From contig JBFMDH010000007.1 in NCBI GenBank assembly GCA_040754075.1, positions 124,001-188,000 of the forward strand: DNA of 64,000 nt, written 5' to 3'. The DNA is from Acidobacteriota bacterium (GTDB taxonomy: Bacteria; Acidobacteriota; Blastocatellia; UBA7656). The translations under genes and the position numbers were made by a program. The notes under the pieces were generated by a model. The model ran no database searches. It was not told the origin of the DNA and saw only the letters and a list, made by a program, of their open reading frames with translations. This document shows, piece by piece, positions 45,366 through 54,887 of the stretch. Position 1 is the first letter of the stretch, and every line of letters starts with the position of its first letter.

Positions 45366-46691
45366 TTAAAACAACACACGACGAATGGCTTCGCCGACGC
45401 TTACCTGCATTGATGCGAGTTCGTGTTGATTAGCCACCTCTAAAATTTTAATGATTTCATCATATTTGCCGACAACTAGCGCCTGCCGGTTATCAGCAGA
45501 CCAACCGGCAATTCGCACATCATTACTTCGATCAAAAACTTGAACCTGTTGCATCGTCCAATTCGCGGTTTCCCAGATTCGCAAAACTCCCCAGCCACCC
45601 GACGCTAAATATTTTCCGTCCGGCGACCACATCATATTCTGGTTGTACCCCCCATTGTCTAAAACCTGAACGGCTTTGCCGGTCACCGCATCCCAGATGC
45701 GCACCGTATCATCCTGCGCGAGCGACGCAATCCATTTTCCATCCGGTGACCACGATACCATGCGAATGGAATTTTTATGTCCTTCGAGTTTGAACACCTC
45801 TGTGGCCTTCGCGACATCAATAATATGAACCATATTTCCGAGTCCACCCGCCGCCAGATATTTACTGTCGGCTGTCCACGCCACGCTGTTTAAATAACTC
45901 TTATCTTTGAACTCCATCAGCATTTGACCTGTGGCAGCATCGACAACACGAATCAACCCATCCCAGCCGCCGGTTGCAATGTATTTGCCATCGGGCGACC
46001 AAGCCAGAATTTCCAGTCTATCGGTATGCACTCCTTGTGAATATAACTTCCTGCCATTCGCTACATCCCACACCCATAAAGTTCCATTGGCATCGCCTTC
46101 GGCAATTTGTTTACTATCGGGCGACCAGACCAGGTTATCAACGAAACTGCCGCCTGCCTGAAATCGTTGAACCGGTTCCAGGTTTTGCGCATCCCAGATT
46201 TCAATCGCGCCATCGTGTTCTCCGGTTGCCAGATATTTGCCATCCGGTGAAAAAATCACTTGCCACATCAACACATTTTTATTGGTGATGACCTTTAACG
46301 ACTTACCGTTGGTGGCGTCCCAAACCCTCAGTGTTCCTCCACCTATCCCGAAACCTTGTCCATGCACAGAGACAATACGTTGACCATCGGGCGACCAGGC
46401 AACGCTGTTAATCACTCGGTGCCAGTTGTAGCGGTTATAAATGTACGCCATCAAAATCCCTGCGATAACGATGAACAAGATACCGGCGACGATTGTTCGC
46501 TTTTTCGCCTTGCTCATCGGTGGGCGAAGCGGTTTGGCGGTTTCGACGTTGGGGTTGATTACCGGGAACAATTGCCCTGTATCTTTTTTGAGGCGCAACT
46601 GGCTGCCGCAATGTTCGCATTTCACAGATTCCGAAGTTGAACCGGGCAGAGGCGCAGCGCAAGCCGGACAAATCTGTCGTTGAATTTGCAA
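45366..46691 (-). CDS. WD40-repeat protein with zinc ribbon and membrane anchor
   Basis: 441 residues from a TTG that has GAGGAG about 7 bases upstream. A zinc ribbon (C8, C11, C25, C28) is followed by a membrane helix (about 64-87, IVAGILFIVIAGILMAYIY). The remainder is a beta-propeller of about eight WD40 units with repeated SPDGKYLATGEHDGAIEIWD blades. No kinase or catalytic domain is fused. It could be a membrane scaffold for protein-protein contacts. It converges on the patatin gene with only 19 bases between the stops. No role can be assigned. Confidence 0.85.
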   Translation of the reverse strand: MQIQRQICPACAAPLPGSTSESVKCEHCGSQLRLKKDTGQLFPVINPNVETAKPLRPPMSKAKKRTIVAGILFIVIAGILMAYIYNRYNWHRVINSVAWSPDGQRIVSVHGQGFGIGGGTLRVWDATNGKSLKVITNKNVLMWQVIFSPDGKYLATGEHDGAIEIWDAQNLEPVQRFQAGGSFVDNLVWSPDSKQIAEGDANGTLWVWDVANGRKLYSQGVHTDRLEILAWSPDGKYIATGGWDGLIRVVDAATGQMLMEFKDKSYLNSVAWTADSKYLAAGGLGNMVHIIDVAKATEVFKLEGHKNSIRMVSWSPDGKWIASLAQDDTVRIWDAVTGKAVQVLDNGGYNQNMMWSPDGKYLASGGWGVLRIWETANWTMQQVQVFDRSNDVRIAGWSADNRQALVVGKYDEIIKILEVANQHELASMQVSVGEAIRRVLF

Positions 46692-46774
46692 GGGTCTTCT
46701 CCTCGATTTAAGTAATAATGTTGCCGAATAATGAAGGATTTATTGGGCGCTTTTCAAGATTGAATCACCCACAT

Positions 46775-48265
46775 TCATTTTTTTAAGACCTGTTTGATGA
46801 GGACAACCTCTTCGCGTCCGACTTCACGACTTAGCAATAATGCAGCAAGATAAATCAGTCCCAAAATGGCGAGCTTAACCAGGATTAAAATTTTTGATGC
46901 CGGTGAATAAACCATTGAGAGCGCATAGACCGCTGCGGCGCAACCCGTCAGGCGTATGATAGATGTAATTGGCATCAAGGTTTTAAATTTCGTAAACAGA
47001 TAAATCGACCCGGCAATCACCCCGCTTAACATCGCGATGGTTGTCGCTACCCCTGCTGCGGTCAGTCCATAAGCCGGGATTAAAAAATAGTTGAGAACGG
47101 CGCTGATACCGAGAGCCAGTATGCCGATTGCCAGCGAGATTTTCGGATTGCCGCTGGCTGAAATGATGGTCGTCAAAATATAAAGCAAGCCGAAAAACAA
47201 CATCCCGAACGCAACCACCATCAACGCTCCCGCGCCCGGTTGATATTCACTCGGATAGAGCACGAATAGTACCTCGCGGGCGTTCGCCGAGAACAAAGTC
47301 GCGGTCAATAACATGATCATTAACGAATAGCGCAAAGTATTGCCGATATACTTGCGGGTCTTTTCCCGGTCATCAACAAACGACGCTGCGGAAATCAGCG
47401 GAAAAATGACAAAGGTTACCGAGATGATAATCTGATAGGTGATATTGGCGATGTTGATTGCTGCGCCATAATCCGCGGCGTTGCGACTGGCAATCGTCAC
47501 ATCATCTGAAGACAAGGCTTTGACGAGCATCAAATCAACTTTCTGCAACAGATTTAAAACCAGGGTGAATAACAACAGATAAGTTTGAAATTTGAATAAT
47601 TCGCTGGTTTGAACTTCGCCAAATCGTGTGCCGCGTCCGGCAACTACCGCAGACAGCGCCAACACACTTGCCGCAGCCAATGCAAATCCTCCGACGCCAC
47701 CGGCAACACCCAAACCGAATATGACAAGTAAAACGATAAAGGCAAATTTAAAAGTTGAATACGCCATATCGAGCGCGGCTTGGGTTAAAAATTTTTTCTG
47801 ACCGTTAAAATAACCAATAAACACGGCATAAAAAGCATACGAAAGGGTAATCAATGAAGCGATGCGCAAATAGTCGGTCAACCGTTCATCATTCAAATAA
47901 TCGGCAATAAGCGGCGACAAAAGAAAAAACCCCAGTGCAGCAACTCCGCCAACCAGTAGTTGTAATTTGAGAGCCTGGAATTTGACTGAATCGGCTTTTG
48001 ATTCGTCCTGGGAAATATATTTTGAAACGGTTTGCTGAGTGCCGGTGACAATAACCGCATTGATGATGGAGATCGCGCCGATGACGACTTTATAGAGTCC
48101 GAAATTTTCTTTCGTCAGCAATCGCGGCAAGGTGAATTCGATGCCGTAACCGCTGATGATAAACCAGAGTTTGGCGAGCGTAATATAAATCGTTCCGCGA
48201 CCGGCGGTTTTCGCAACATCAGGCGTTTGGTTTGCGGGCGGGTGTGTAACTTGCGACTGAGCCAT
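46775..48265 (-). CDS. Polysaccharide/oligosaccharide flippase (Wzx/MVF superfamily), copy 1
   Basis: 496 residues with about 12 to 14 membrane helices, typical for Wzx-type flippases. N-terminal block GRGTIYITLAKLWFIISGYG and LPRLLTKENFGLYKVVIGAI match the polysaccharide-synthase (RfbX) family. The likely role is to move an undecaprenyl-linked oligosaccharide to the outer leaflet. Its ATG lies within the 3' end of the GT4 gene (47-base overlap), with GAGG directly against the ATG, so the two are translated together. The C-terminal half shows a second set of conserved charged residues. A second flippase lies at 60401. Confidence 0.88.
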   Translation of the reverse strand: MAQSQVTHPPANQTPDVAKTAGRGTIYITLAKLWFIISGYGIEFTLPRLLTKENFGLYKVVIGAISIINAVIVTGTQQTVSKYISQDESKADSVKFQALKLQLLVGGVAALGFFLLSPLIADYLNDERLTDYLRIASLITLSYAFYAVFIGYFNGQKKFLTQAALDMAYSTFKFAFIVLLVIFGLGVAGGVGGFALAAASVLALSAVVAGRGTRFGEVQTSELFKFQTYLLLFTLVLNLLQKVDLMLVKALSSDDVTIASRNAADYGAAINIANITYQIIISVTFVIFPLISAASFVDDREKTRKYIGNTLRYSLMIMLLTATLFSANAREVLFVLYPSEYQPGAGALMVVAFGMLFFGLLYILTTIISASGNPKISLAIGILALGISAVLNYFLIPAYGLTAAGVATTIAMLSGVIAGSIYLFTKFKTLMPITSIIRLTGCAAAVYALSMVYSPASKILILVKLAILGLIYLAALLLSREVGREEVVLIKQVLKK

Positions 48266-49469
48266 TCATCCTCAAAATATGATTAATCATTTCAGTGAAC
48301 CGCGAACCGACGATTTGCCAATCATAAGCTTCAACCAATTGTCGTGCATTGACGCTCAACCGTCGTTGCAATTCGCGATGGGCAATTAAATGGTTGATTT
48401 TCTCAGCTAACCTCTCAGAATTGCCAGCCTCAAACAGTAATCCGCTTTCAGCATCAACAATAATTTCCGCAAGCCCACCGACATTTGAAGCAATAACCGG
48501 AACCCCTGCCGCCATCGCTTCAAGCATAACCACAGGCACGCCTTCCGTTCGTCCACCGGGTAAAACCATTGAAGGAATCACCACCGCATCGCACGCGGCA
48601 AGCAACTGACGTTTTTCATTTCTACCAACCTGTCCCAAAAACTCGGCATTGAGGTTGAGTTGTCCGGCGAGCGATTTGTAGTTATTTTTTTGCTCGCCTT
48701 CGCCGGCAATTAATAATTGAATGTGGGGCAGGTCGGCTAATGCCTTGAGCAAAACCGTCAAGCCTTTGATTTCAACCAATCGACCGATGAATAAAATTTT
48801 GCCAGGTACAGAAGGTCGAATCTTCGCCGATTGATTTAAAGCTAAATTTTTTGCGAATGCCGGAACCGAAATCCCCATTGGAATAAGTTCGATTTTCCCC
48901 TTTGCCTGCGGGTAGAGCGCAAGCAGTTTTTCCTGCAAATCGCGGCTGACGACAACCACGCGGCTGCTTGCATCAACCATAAATTTCGCCAACCAGCGAC
49001 CGATGGATTGACCCCGCAACCAATGCAAAGCCCCCGAATGCTCGATTAATAAATGCGGTTTATTCAGCGCCCTCGCGATGACGGCTCCAATCATTCCCGA
49101 AGGCAAAAGCCAATGTGAACAAATCACATCGGCGCGAAGCGCCAGAACGAAAGCGCGAAGGAAAAATCCAGTTAGCGAAACAAGCAACAGAATTTTGTTA
49201 AAGAGATTTTGCGAAACCAGTTCATTCAAATCCCGACTGGCTTGCATTGGCTCAAATCTTGACGGGATAAAATTATTCGGACGTACCAATTGAAACTCAT
49301 CATATGAATCATTCACGGCTCGCGCATCGTTTGGCGCAAACACCGTAACCGCAAATTCAGCAGCGAGGCGCTCAGCGAATTCACGAATATAAGCGCAGGT
49401 TTCATCTGTCTTTGAATTCGGAAATGAACTGGTTAAAATCAACAACCTTTTTTTATTGGTGGAATTCAT
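48219..49469 (-). CDS. GT4-family glycosyltransferase
   Basis: 416 residues from the ATG at 49469, which has AGAGG 6 bases upstream; an ATG at 49490 opens the same frame but overlaps the GT2 stop and lacks such a site. GT-B fold: KRLLILTSSFPNSKTDETCA at the N-terminus, KILFIGRLVEIKGLTVLLKA (nucleotide-binding), and GGRTEGVPVVMLEAMAAGVP followed by VIASNVGGLAEIIVD, the EX7E region of GT4. Acts at the inner face of the inner membrane. The gene reads into the flippase start with a 47-base overlap. Sugar specificity is not visible. Confidence 0.9.
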   Translation of the reverse strand: MNSTNKKRLLILTSSFPNSKTDETCAYIREFAERLAAEFAVTVFAPNDARAVNDSYDEFQLVRPNNFIPSRFEPMQASRDLNELVSQNLFNKILLLVSLTGFFLRAFVLALRADVICSHWLLPSGMIGAVIARALNKPHLLIEHSGALHWLRGQSIGRWLAKFMVDASSRVVVVSRDLQEKLLALYPQAKGKIELIPMGISVPAFAKNLALNQSAKIRPSVPGKILFIGRLVEIKGLTVLLKALADLPHIQLLIAGEGEQKNNYKSLAGQLNLNAEFLGQVGRNEKRQLLAACDAVVIPSMVLPGGRTEGVPVVMLEAMAAGVPVIASNVGGLAEIIVDAESGLLFEAGNSERLAEKINHLIAHRELQRRLSVNARQLVEAYDWQIVGSRFTEMINHILRMNGSVASYTPARKPNA

Positions 49470-49482
49470 CAATGCCTCTGCA

Positions 49483-50265
49483 TCATTCATTGATTGGCTC
49501 TGCTTTTAAAAATCTCCTGAGCGGGCGCTTTGCCGATGCAGCCCAACCGGTTGTCAGAATTGACCATTTTCTTCTCAAGTAATTGCGAGCGATTAACCAA
49601 CCGATAATCGGTACGACTTTAAACGGGTTGATGCCGGAAACCTCGTCGCCGTAGATGGTTTGCACCGGCACATTGGCAATTTTTAAGCCCTGGCGATGCG
49701 CCTCAAAAAACATCTCGTTGGGAAAGCCATAACGATTAAACAACCCTTCAATATTCAAGCAATCAAGCGCCCGGCGACGAATCACCGTAAAGCCGCATTG
49801 CGCATCAATTTTTTCTGAGAATGAAACCGCATGGCGAGTTAAAAAACTGAATGAACAATTGCCAATCCATCGCCCTAAAGGCATGCGCTTGATTGTTTGC
49901 GATAGAAAACGATTGCCTTTTACAAAATCAGCGCCCTCGATTGCCGCATCGAGCAAGACAGATAAATCCTCTCCCGCCATTTGCCCATCGCCATCCATCA
50001 CCGCAACGAAATCTGCATCACTTTTTAACGCCTGACGATAACCGGTTTTGGTTGCCGCGCCGACTCCCAGATTTTTTTCATGGCGCAATCGCTGCAAACG
50101 CGGGTCACCGATTGAATAAAGTTTTTGCCAGGTTGCATCGCTGCTGCCATCATCAACGGCAAAGATATAGTCAACGAAATCCGGTATACGCGCGATTGCC
50201 CGTTCAATCTGTTGCGCTTCGTTATGAATTGGCATGACAACCGCAACGAGAAAATTTTTATACAT
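49483..50265 (-). CDS. GT2-family (DPM1-like) glycosyltransferase
   Basis: 260 residues with GGGAG 7 bases before the ATG. GT-A signature: AVVMPIHNEAQQIERAIARI, VDDGSSDATWQKLYS and the metal-binding AVMDGDGQMAGEDLS. The segment GFTVIRRRALDCLNIEGLFN and the C-terminal basic region are usual for polyprenyl-phosphate glycosyltransferases without membrane helices. It likely feeds the GT-C enzymes encoded just upstream. Arrangement GT-C, GT2, GT4, flippase in one direction suggests one assembly operon. Confidence 0.88.
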   Translation of the reverse strand: MYKNFLVAVVMPIHNEAQQIERAIARIPDFVDYIFAVDDGSSDATWQKLYSIGDPRLQRLRHEKNLGVGAATKTGYRQALKSDADFVAVMDGDGQMAGEDLSVLLDAAIEGADFVKGNRFLSQTIKRMPLGRWIGNCSFSFLTRHAVSFSEKIDAQCGFTVIRRRALDCLNIEGLFNRYGFPNEMFFEAHRQGLKIANVPVQTIYGDEVSGINPFKVVPIIGWLIARNYLRRKWSILTTGWAASAKRPLRRFLKAEPINE

Positions 50266-50325
50266 TCACACTCCCAGAATTCAATAATTCAATTTTCAAG
50301 GTTAGCTACTTGAATCACCGTCTGA

Positions 50326-52116
50326 TTATGTATTGCGATCATAAATCGCAATGCCGCTCACCCAGCCAACCTGATGGTAATTTGCGGCGACGGCTTCGCG
50401 CACCCGCGCATCTTTTAAACTGTCTTGCAAAAGAATCAGTTTCGCCCGTTTTTCATTAAGCATCTGAATGACCGCTTCTCTGTCGGCTTTGGAAATGCCG
50501 ACATTGCGCCACCAGACAAATTTGGTAGGGTTCGGTCGTCCTGCAAGAAAATAAAAGCCCGCGCCGCGTTGCCCAAACGAAAAAATATAATCGTCGGGTG
50601 AAGAGTTGGACTGAATCGCCTGCGTGAGTTGTTCAATGAATTCAGCCTGTTTGGGTGGCACGAGAATCCCTTGCGCGCGTTCGATATTAACCGCTGCGCG
50701 GTCAATAAAACGAAATTTAGCATCGAAGTTCGGAAGCCAGGAATTTTGCACGCCAACAAAACCAAACAGCATAACCACTGCGCCTATGACCCGATAGATT
50801 GCGGGTTTTAATAATGGCGATTGGGCGCTAAACATTTCCTGTAAAATTGGCACAGCTTTTACCAGCAACAGCGTCATCAACAAAAATGTTGGCGGCAGCG
50901 CGCGAATGACATGGTAGTAATCGGCTCGCGGGTAAATTTCCAGATAAGCGCCAAGCGCAAATAAACCGACGATGATCACCTGGCGATTGTATGTCCACCA
51001 CTCGCGTTTATTGGTTAATGATTTTGCCTTGCCCGTACTCAGTGAATTGCGGATTAAAAACCAGTAACTAATCAGCAGCCCGATGGCGATGGCGAAAAAC
51101 AAAAAGAGCGGCAGGTAAGCGACGGTTGCCATCGCCGAATTTTTAATAATGAAAGCGCGGTTGGGATAAAACAGCACTGCCCCGGCAACCAGAACGACCA
51201 TCCCAACAAAAGCATTAAAATATTTCAGAGTTTTGCGAGCGACAACAACCCCAACCCCGCTCACCACCATCAACCCGGCAATAACCGGGATTAACCATTT
51301 CAAGCCGGGAAGCGCAACCGCGCGTTCTCCGCTATATGCCGAGGCATGATGCAGGAAGTGGTTAATCATTGCCTGGAGCGCCTGATGCTTCACCAGGTAA
51401 TAAATCAACGGAGCCAGCGCCATCGCAAAACCCAGCCAGAAAATCGCGGCGATTTTAAAAGTATGAATCAAGCGTTGACCAAGTGATTTATTTGAAATTG
51501 TGAGTTGCTTGATAAAGACAATCAAGGTTGCTGCGCCAAATAGCAAAATCCCGACATTGTATTTAAAGAGAAAGACCGCGCCGACGCTTAACCCGCAAGC
51601 GAGTAACCAAATTGTTTTTTCGCGTTCATCAAACCTGAGCATGGAGTAAATACCGAACAGCACAAAAAGCATCGAATACTGCGTCGGAAAAACCCCGAAT
51701 ATATATTTGTAACCGATCCAACTCAGCGTCAGCGCAACCGGAATTAACCCGAACCACTGCCCGACAAGTTTTCGCGCGACCAGGTAGAGAACGAGCAAGG
51801 TCGCCAGTTTAAAAGCGAATAATCCGAGATGAACGGTCAGCAAATTCGTGCCCAAGATTTTCATCAGGAAGGCATTGAGCCAGAGGATGCCCGGCGTGTA
51901 GTTGTAAAGAAAATCGCGATACGGCACTTCGCCTTGAAGCACACGTTCGGCGGGCGAGATGCTGTAACCGATTACCGAAAGCCACACGCTGCGATTGTAA
52001 AAAAGTCCGTAACAGATGAGTCCGGCAACAAGGGTGATGACCCAAGGCAGACTGCGCATCACCAGGGTTTGCGGGGTTTTGGTTTCGGACTCAATTTGTT
52101 CGGTATAAACGCTCAT
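50326..52116 (-). CDS. GT-C-like membrane protein (PYRD family, pair 2, copy A)
   Basis: 596 residues. The ATG at 52116 overlaps the upstream TGA as TGATG, showing translational coupling; a TTG one codon earlier is not needed. About eleven membrane helices. The first loop reads GYSISPAERVLQGEVPYRDF (E57; PYRD 65-68) and then YNYTPGILWLNAFLMKILG. In place of the Asp at the usual catalytic position the conserved acid is a Glu. The soluble C-terminal part (about 470-596) includes DYIFSFGQRGAGFYFLAGRP. Related to the next gene upstream and more distantly to the pair at 32-35.6 kb. Probably a GT-C transferase, but donor and acceptor are unknown. Confidence 0.78.
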   Translation of the reverse strand: MSVYTEQIESETKTPQTLVMRSLPWVITLVAGLICYGLFYNRSVWLSVIGYSISPAERVLQGEVPYRDFLYNYTPGILWLNAFLMKILGTNLLTVHLGLFAFKLATLLVLYLVARKLVGQWFGLIPVALTLSWIGYKYIFGVFPTQYSMLFVLFGIYSMLRFDEREKTIWLLACGLSVGAVFLFKYNVGILLFGAATLIVFIKQLTISNKSLGQRLIHTFKIAAIFWLGFAMALAPLIYYLVKHQALQAMINHFLHHASAYSGERAVALPGLKWLIPVIAGLMVVSGVGVVVARKTLKYFNAFVGMVVLVAGAVLFYPNRAFIIKNSAMATVAYLPLFLFFAIAIGLLISYWFLIRNSLSTGKAKSLTNKREWWTYNRQVIIVGLFALGAYLEIYPRADYYHVIRALPPTFLLMTLLLVKAVPILQEMFSAQSPLLKPAIYRVIGAVVMLFGFVGVQNSWLPNFDAKFRFIDRAAVNIERAQGILVPPKQAEFIEQLTQAIQSNSSPDDYIFSFGQRGAGFYFLAGRPNPTKFVWWRNVGISKADREAVIQMLNEKRAKLILLQDSLKDARVREAVAANYHQVGWVSGIAIYDRNT

Positions 52117-53783
52117 CAATGCTTTTCGAGAATCTGCACGTCGCCGAATTGTCTGGTCAATTTAAAATTCTGATTAATAAATTCGCGCATTGGCGGATAT
52201 TTTTCGGCTTCCAAATCTCTTGAGTTGGTGACAATCACTTGCACATCTTCGCGTTTCAATGCCTCAAGTGTTTCAATGCGTTCGCGCTCTTTCACACCGA
52301 CCCCACCCCAGAATTGCGCGCCCGACGGATTATTGCGGTCAGCGAGAAAGAGAAATGATGACCCGGCATAGGATTCGGCAAAAAAATAACCGCCTTCCGG
52401 CACACGTTCGCGAAGGTAACTCGTCACCTGATCGATTTCAGCGGCTTTTTCAGCGGGAAAATAGACGCCGCGACCGCGAGCGATTGCGAGTTCAGTTGTG
52501 CTCTTGAAACGCAATGCCCGATCAAAAAAGGTCTGTGCAAAAAGTCTTGCGCCCATCACAAACAGTAAAAGCGGAAGTATCGCCAATGTCATTTTGAGGT
52601 TCAAATTCGCGCCGATGAATTTTTCAATCAACGGTCTGAAATTAAACAGCAGAAATAGCAGCAACAGGGCGACGAATGGCATGGCGGCGATTGCCTGTTC
52701 ACGCGCAAATCGCGGGAAGGCTTCCATCAAGGCAGCAGCGGTAAATAAGGTAACCAGCAAGCCTGCCCGTTGATTGGCGAATTCAAAACGGCTCGCGTAA
52801 ACCACAAAAAGCAACCCGGCAATAATCGTGAAAACCGGCAGATAGAATATCAACGCATCAACCCAACTTTGCTTACCAACCAAACTGCAACCCGCGATTA
52901 ACAAAACCGCAATCAGTGAAATCGCAGTTGAAATAACCGGTTGCGCTTTAACTTTATTCATCATTAACAAAAAGATCCCAAGCAAAACGGCAAAACCGAG
53001 GGGAATGAAAGGCATTGGCGCAGCCGCGAGTCTATTCAATAAAAATTCACCGGGTCCGAAAAGTAAGGCAGCAATCATCTGTCGCAATGCGCCTTTCGAC
53101 CAGATGAAAAAAAGCGTCGGCAAGACCGGCAAAGCTACGCCAATGAGCAGCCACGTGATGGGTTTTAAACTGGTGAAAAAATATCTGATAGAAAATTTCT
53201 TTGAGGTTTCATCGACCAGAAAACTTGCCAATGTCGCCAGCACGGCATACGCGCCGATGTTGTGTTTGAACAATGTAAGGACGCCGAGCGCAATTCCGGC
53301 AGATAAAATCAATGAACCATTCAACCGTTTGCTCAAAAGAAAAAACAATGCCAGCGCCAGAAATAATGCTCCATAGTGCATCGGTACAGCTTTAAATGGG
53401 CCATTAGGTCTCAGCCAGATTAATGAAAATGCCGCTACAACCAGCGACCAACTGATCGGCAACATTCGTCTGGCGCATAAATAAATCACCAGCGTTGTAC
53501 CTACTTTAAAAAGCATGACCGTAAACAAGGCATTGAGCAGGGTGATGCCGAATAATTTAAAAATCGCTGCGTTGAGATAGACAATCGCCGGTGGATAGAG
53601 GGTGTGAAAATCTCTGTAAGGGATTTCGCCATCAAGCACACGCTCAGCGCCGTACAGGTTATAGCCGATTGAATAGGAGAGCGAGTTTTCCCGATTATAA
53701 AGCTCAGAAAAGATGGCGACGGTCAAAAGCGCCAGCAGTAAAAAGCAGAAAATGTTCCTTTTCAATTGGTGGTTATCGCTCAT
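52116..53783 (-). CDS. GT-C-like membrane protein (PYRD family, pair 2, copy B)
   Basis: 555 residues, the upstream member of a tandem pair. First-loop motif YNLYGAERVLDGEIPYRDFH (E47; PYRD 55-58) matches copy A and is followed by LYPPAIVYLNAAIFKLFG. About eleven helices. The C-terminal tail (about 425-555) has GYFFAESYAGSSFLFLADRN and REDVQVIVTNSRDLEAEKYP. The stop overlaps the ATG of copy A by one base. The 7-base gap to the AglD-like gene upstream suggests one transcript. No convincing Shine-Dalgarno. Confidence 0.78.
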   Translation of the reverse strand: MSDNHQLKRNIFCFLLLALLTVAIFSELYNRENSLSYSIGYNLYGAERVLDGEIPYRDFHTLYPPAIVYLNAAIFKLFGITLLNALFTVMLFKVGTTLVIYLCARRMLPISWSLVVAAFSLIWLRPNGPFKAVPMHYGALFLALALFFLLSKRLNGSLILSAGIALGVLTLFKHNIGAYAVLATLASFLVDETSKKFSIRYFFTSLKPITWLLIGVALPVLPTLFFIWSKGALRQMIAALLFGPGEFLLNRLAAAPMPFIPLGFAVLLGIFLLMMNKVKAQPVISTAISLIAVLLIAGCSLVGKQSWVDALIFYLPVFTIIAGLLFVVYASRFEFANQRAGLLVTLFTAAALMEAFPRFAREQAIAAMPFVALLLLFLLFNFRPLIEKFIGANLNLKMTLAILPLLLFVMGARLFAQTFFDRALRFKSTTELAIARGRGVYFPAEKAAEIDQVTSYLRERVPEGGYFFAESYAGSSFLFLADRNNPSGAQFWGGVGVKERERIETLEALKREDVQVIVTNSRDLEAEKYPPMREFINQNFKLTRQFGDVQILEKH

Positions 53784-53790
53784 CTTCGCT

Positions 53791-54846
53791 TTAGACTTCG
53801 ACCTGTTTGGTGGGCACTGTCCCGCCCTGCAATTCTTTTTTCAAGATACCGGCGCTTGAAGTGTAGATGATGCCGCCAACGAACGCATTCAACATCACCG
53901 GCGCGAACGCCAGAAATGAAAACATCAACGCCTGTTCGCGGGCAATGCCGAGATTGGCAAAGAGCGCAACCAGCGCCCACTCGCGAACCCCAATGCCGCC
54001 GCCCCACGTCGGCAACATTCGCACAATATCAATCAACGAGATAAATGAAAATAAAATCGGGAAACTCACCGGCAAATTCATCGCCTGCGCGACGATGAAA
54101 CAACCCAAGCCCCAAGCTACGCGAATGAGAATGGAAAGCAGAACGGTCATTAACAACATCTTTTTATGTTTTCTAAGTTCCGATGCGGCTTCAAGGGTTC
54201 GCGCGACGGCAAGCCCCAGGCGTTCCAGACCAACCTTTCTGCCAATCCATTGCGCCAATTTGGCGAGCCTTGATGATAAGAACTCGCTCATCAAACTTGC
54301 TGAGGCTAAAAACGCGACGGCAAGTACGGCTTCACCGAGATAGAATGCCCGACCTTCGGGCAAATCATTGCGGCTCGCCAGGGTCGCAAAAAAACCCAGT
54401 GACAACAGGACAAACAGCGCGACCAACCGTTCATAAATGAGCGTTGATAAGACAAACGGTTTATCGCGAACCTCACGGTCGGCATAAATGAGTCGCGCCA
54501 CATCACCGCTGATGCCGCCACCCGGCACAAAATTGGTGAAGAAAATGCCGATGAGATAGTATAAAAACAACCGGTGAGTTTTTATTTTTTGCCCACGCAC
54601 ATTCAAAATCACGCCCCAGCGATAAGCCATCAACCAGTTCACCAGAATCGTCATCAGAACCGCAAACGGCAAGTATGAAATGCGTGTGGTTTTGATAGCT
54701 TCCAAAAGCGCGTGAGTATCGGATTTGTAAATCAACAGGGCAAGCGCGCCGATCCCGATACAGACCTGAATCACGCCGCGCCAATTCAAGCCGCGTTTTT
54801 TTTCCAATGTTTGATTGTCGTCTTGCGCTTCACTCATTCGATTCAT
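53791..54846 (-). CDS. AglD/LPG-synthase-TM-like flippase-fold membrane protein
   Basis: About 352 residues from the ATG at 54846; a second ATG is at 54837 and the frame is open to 54978. About seven to eight membrane helices of the lysylphosphatidylglycerol-synthase transmembrane (UPF0104/TIGR00374) family, with FTNFVPGGGISGDVARLIYA and MLPTWGGGIGVREWALVALF as the two conserved glycine-rich blocks. Family members work as lipid or lipid-linked-sugar translocators or accessory subunits; archaeal AglD joins a GT2 domain to a comparable membrane region. Here the GT2 gene is separate and directly upstream. The long upstream frame runs through an 8-bp tandem repeat. Confidence 0.85.
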   Translation of the reverse strand: MNRMSEAQDDNQTLEKKRGLNWRGVIQVCIGIGALALLIYKSDTHALLEAIKTTRISYLPFAVLMTILVNWLMAYRWGVILNVRGQKIKTHRLFLYYLIGIFFTNFVPGGGISGDVARLIYADREVRDKPFVLSTLIYERLVALFVLLSLGFFATLASRNDLPEGRAFYLGEAVLAVAFLASASLMSEFLSSRLAKLAQWIGRKVGLERLGLAVARTLEAASELRKHKKMLLMTVLLSILIRVAWGLGCFIVAQAMNLPVSFPILFSFISLIDIVRMLPTWGGGIGVREWALVALFANLGIAREQALMFSFLAFAPVMLNAFVGGIIYTSSAGILKKELQGGTVPTKQVEV

Positions 54847-54887
54847 TGAATCAACAGGAAAAATAGAAAATTTTGAGAGTAAATTTC

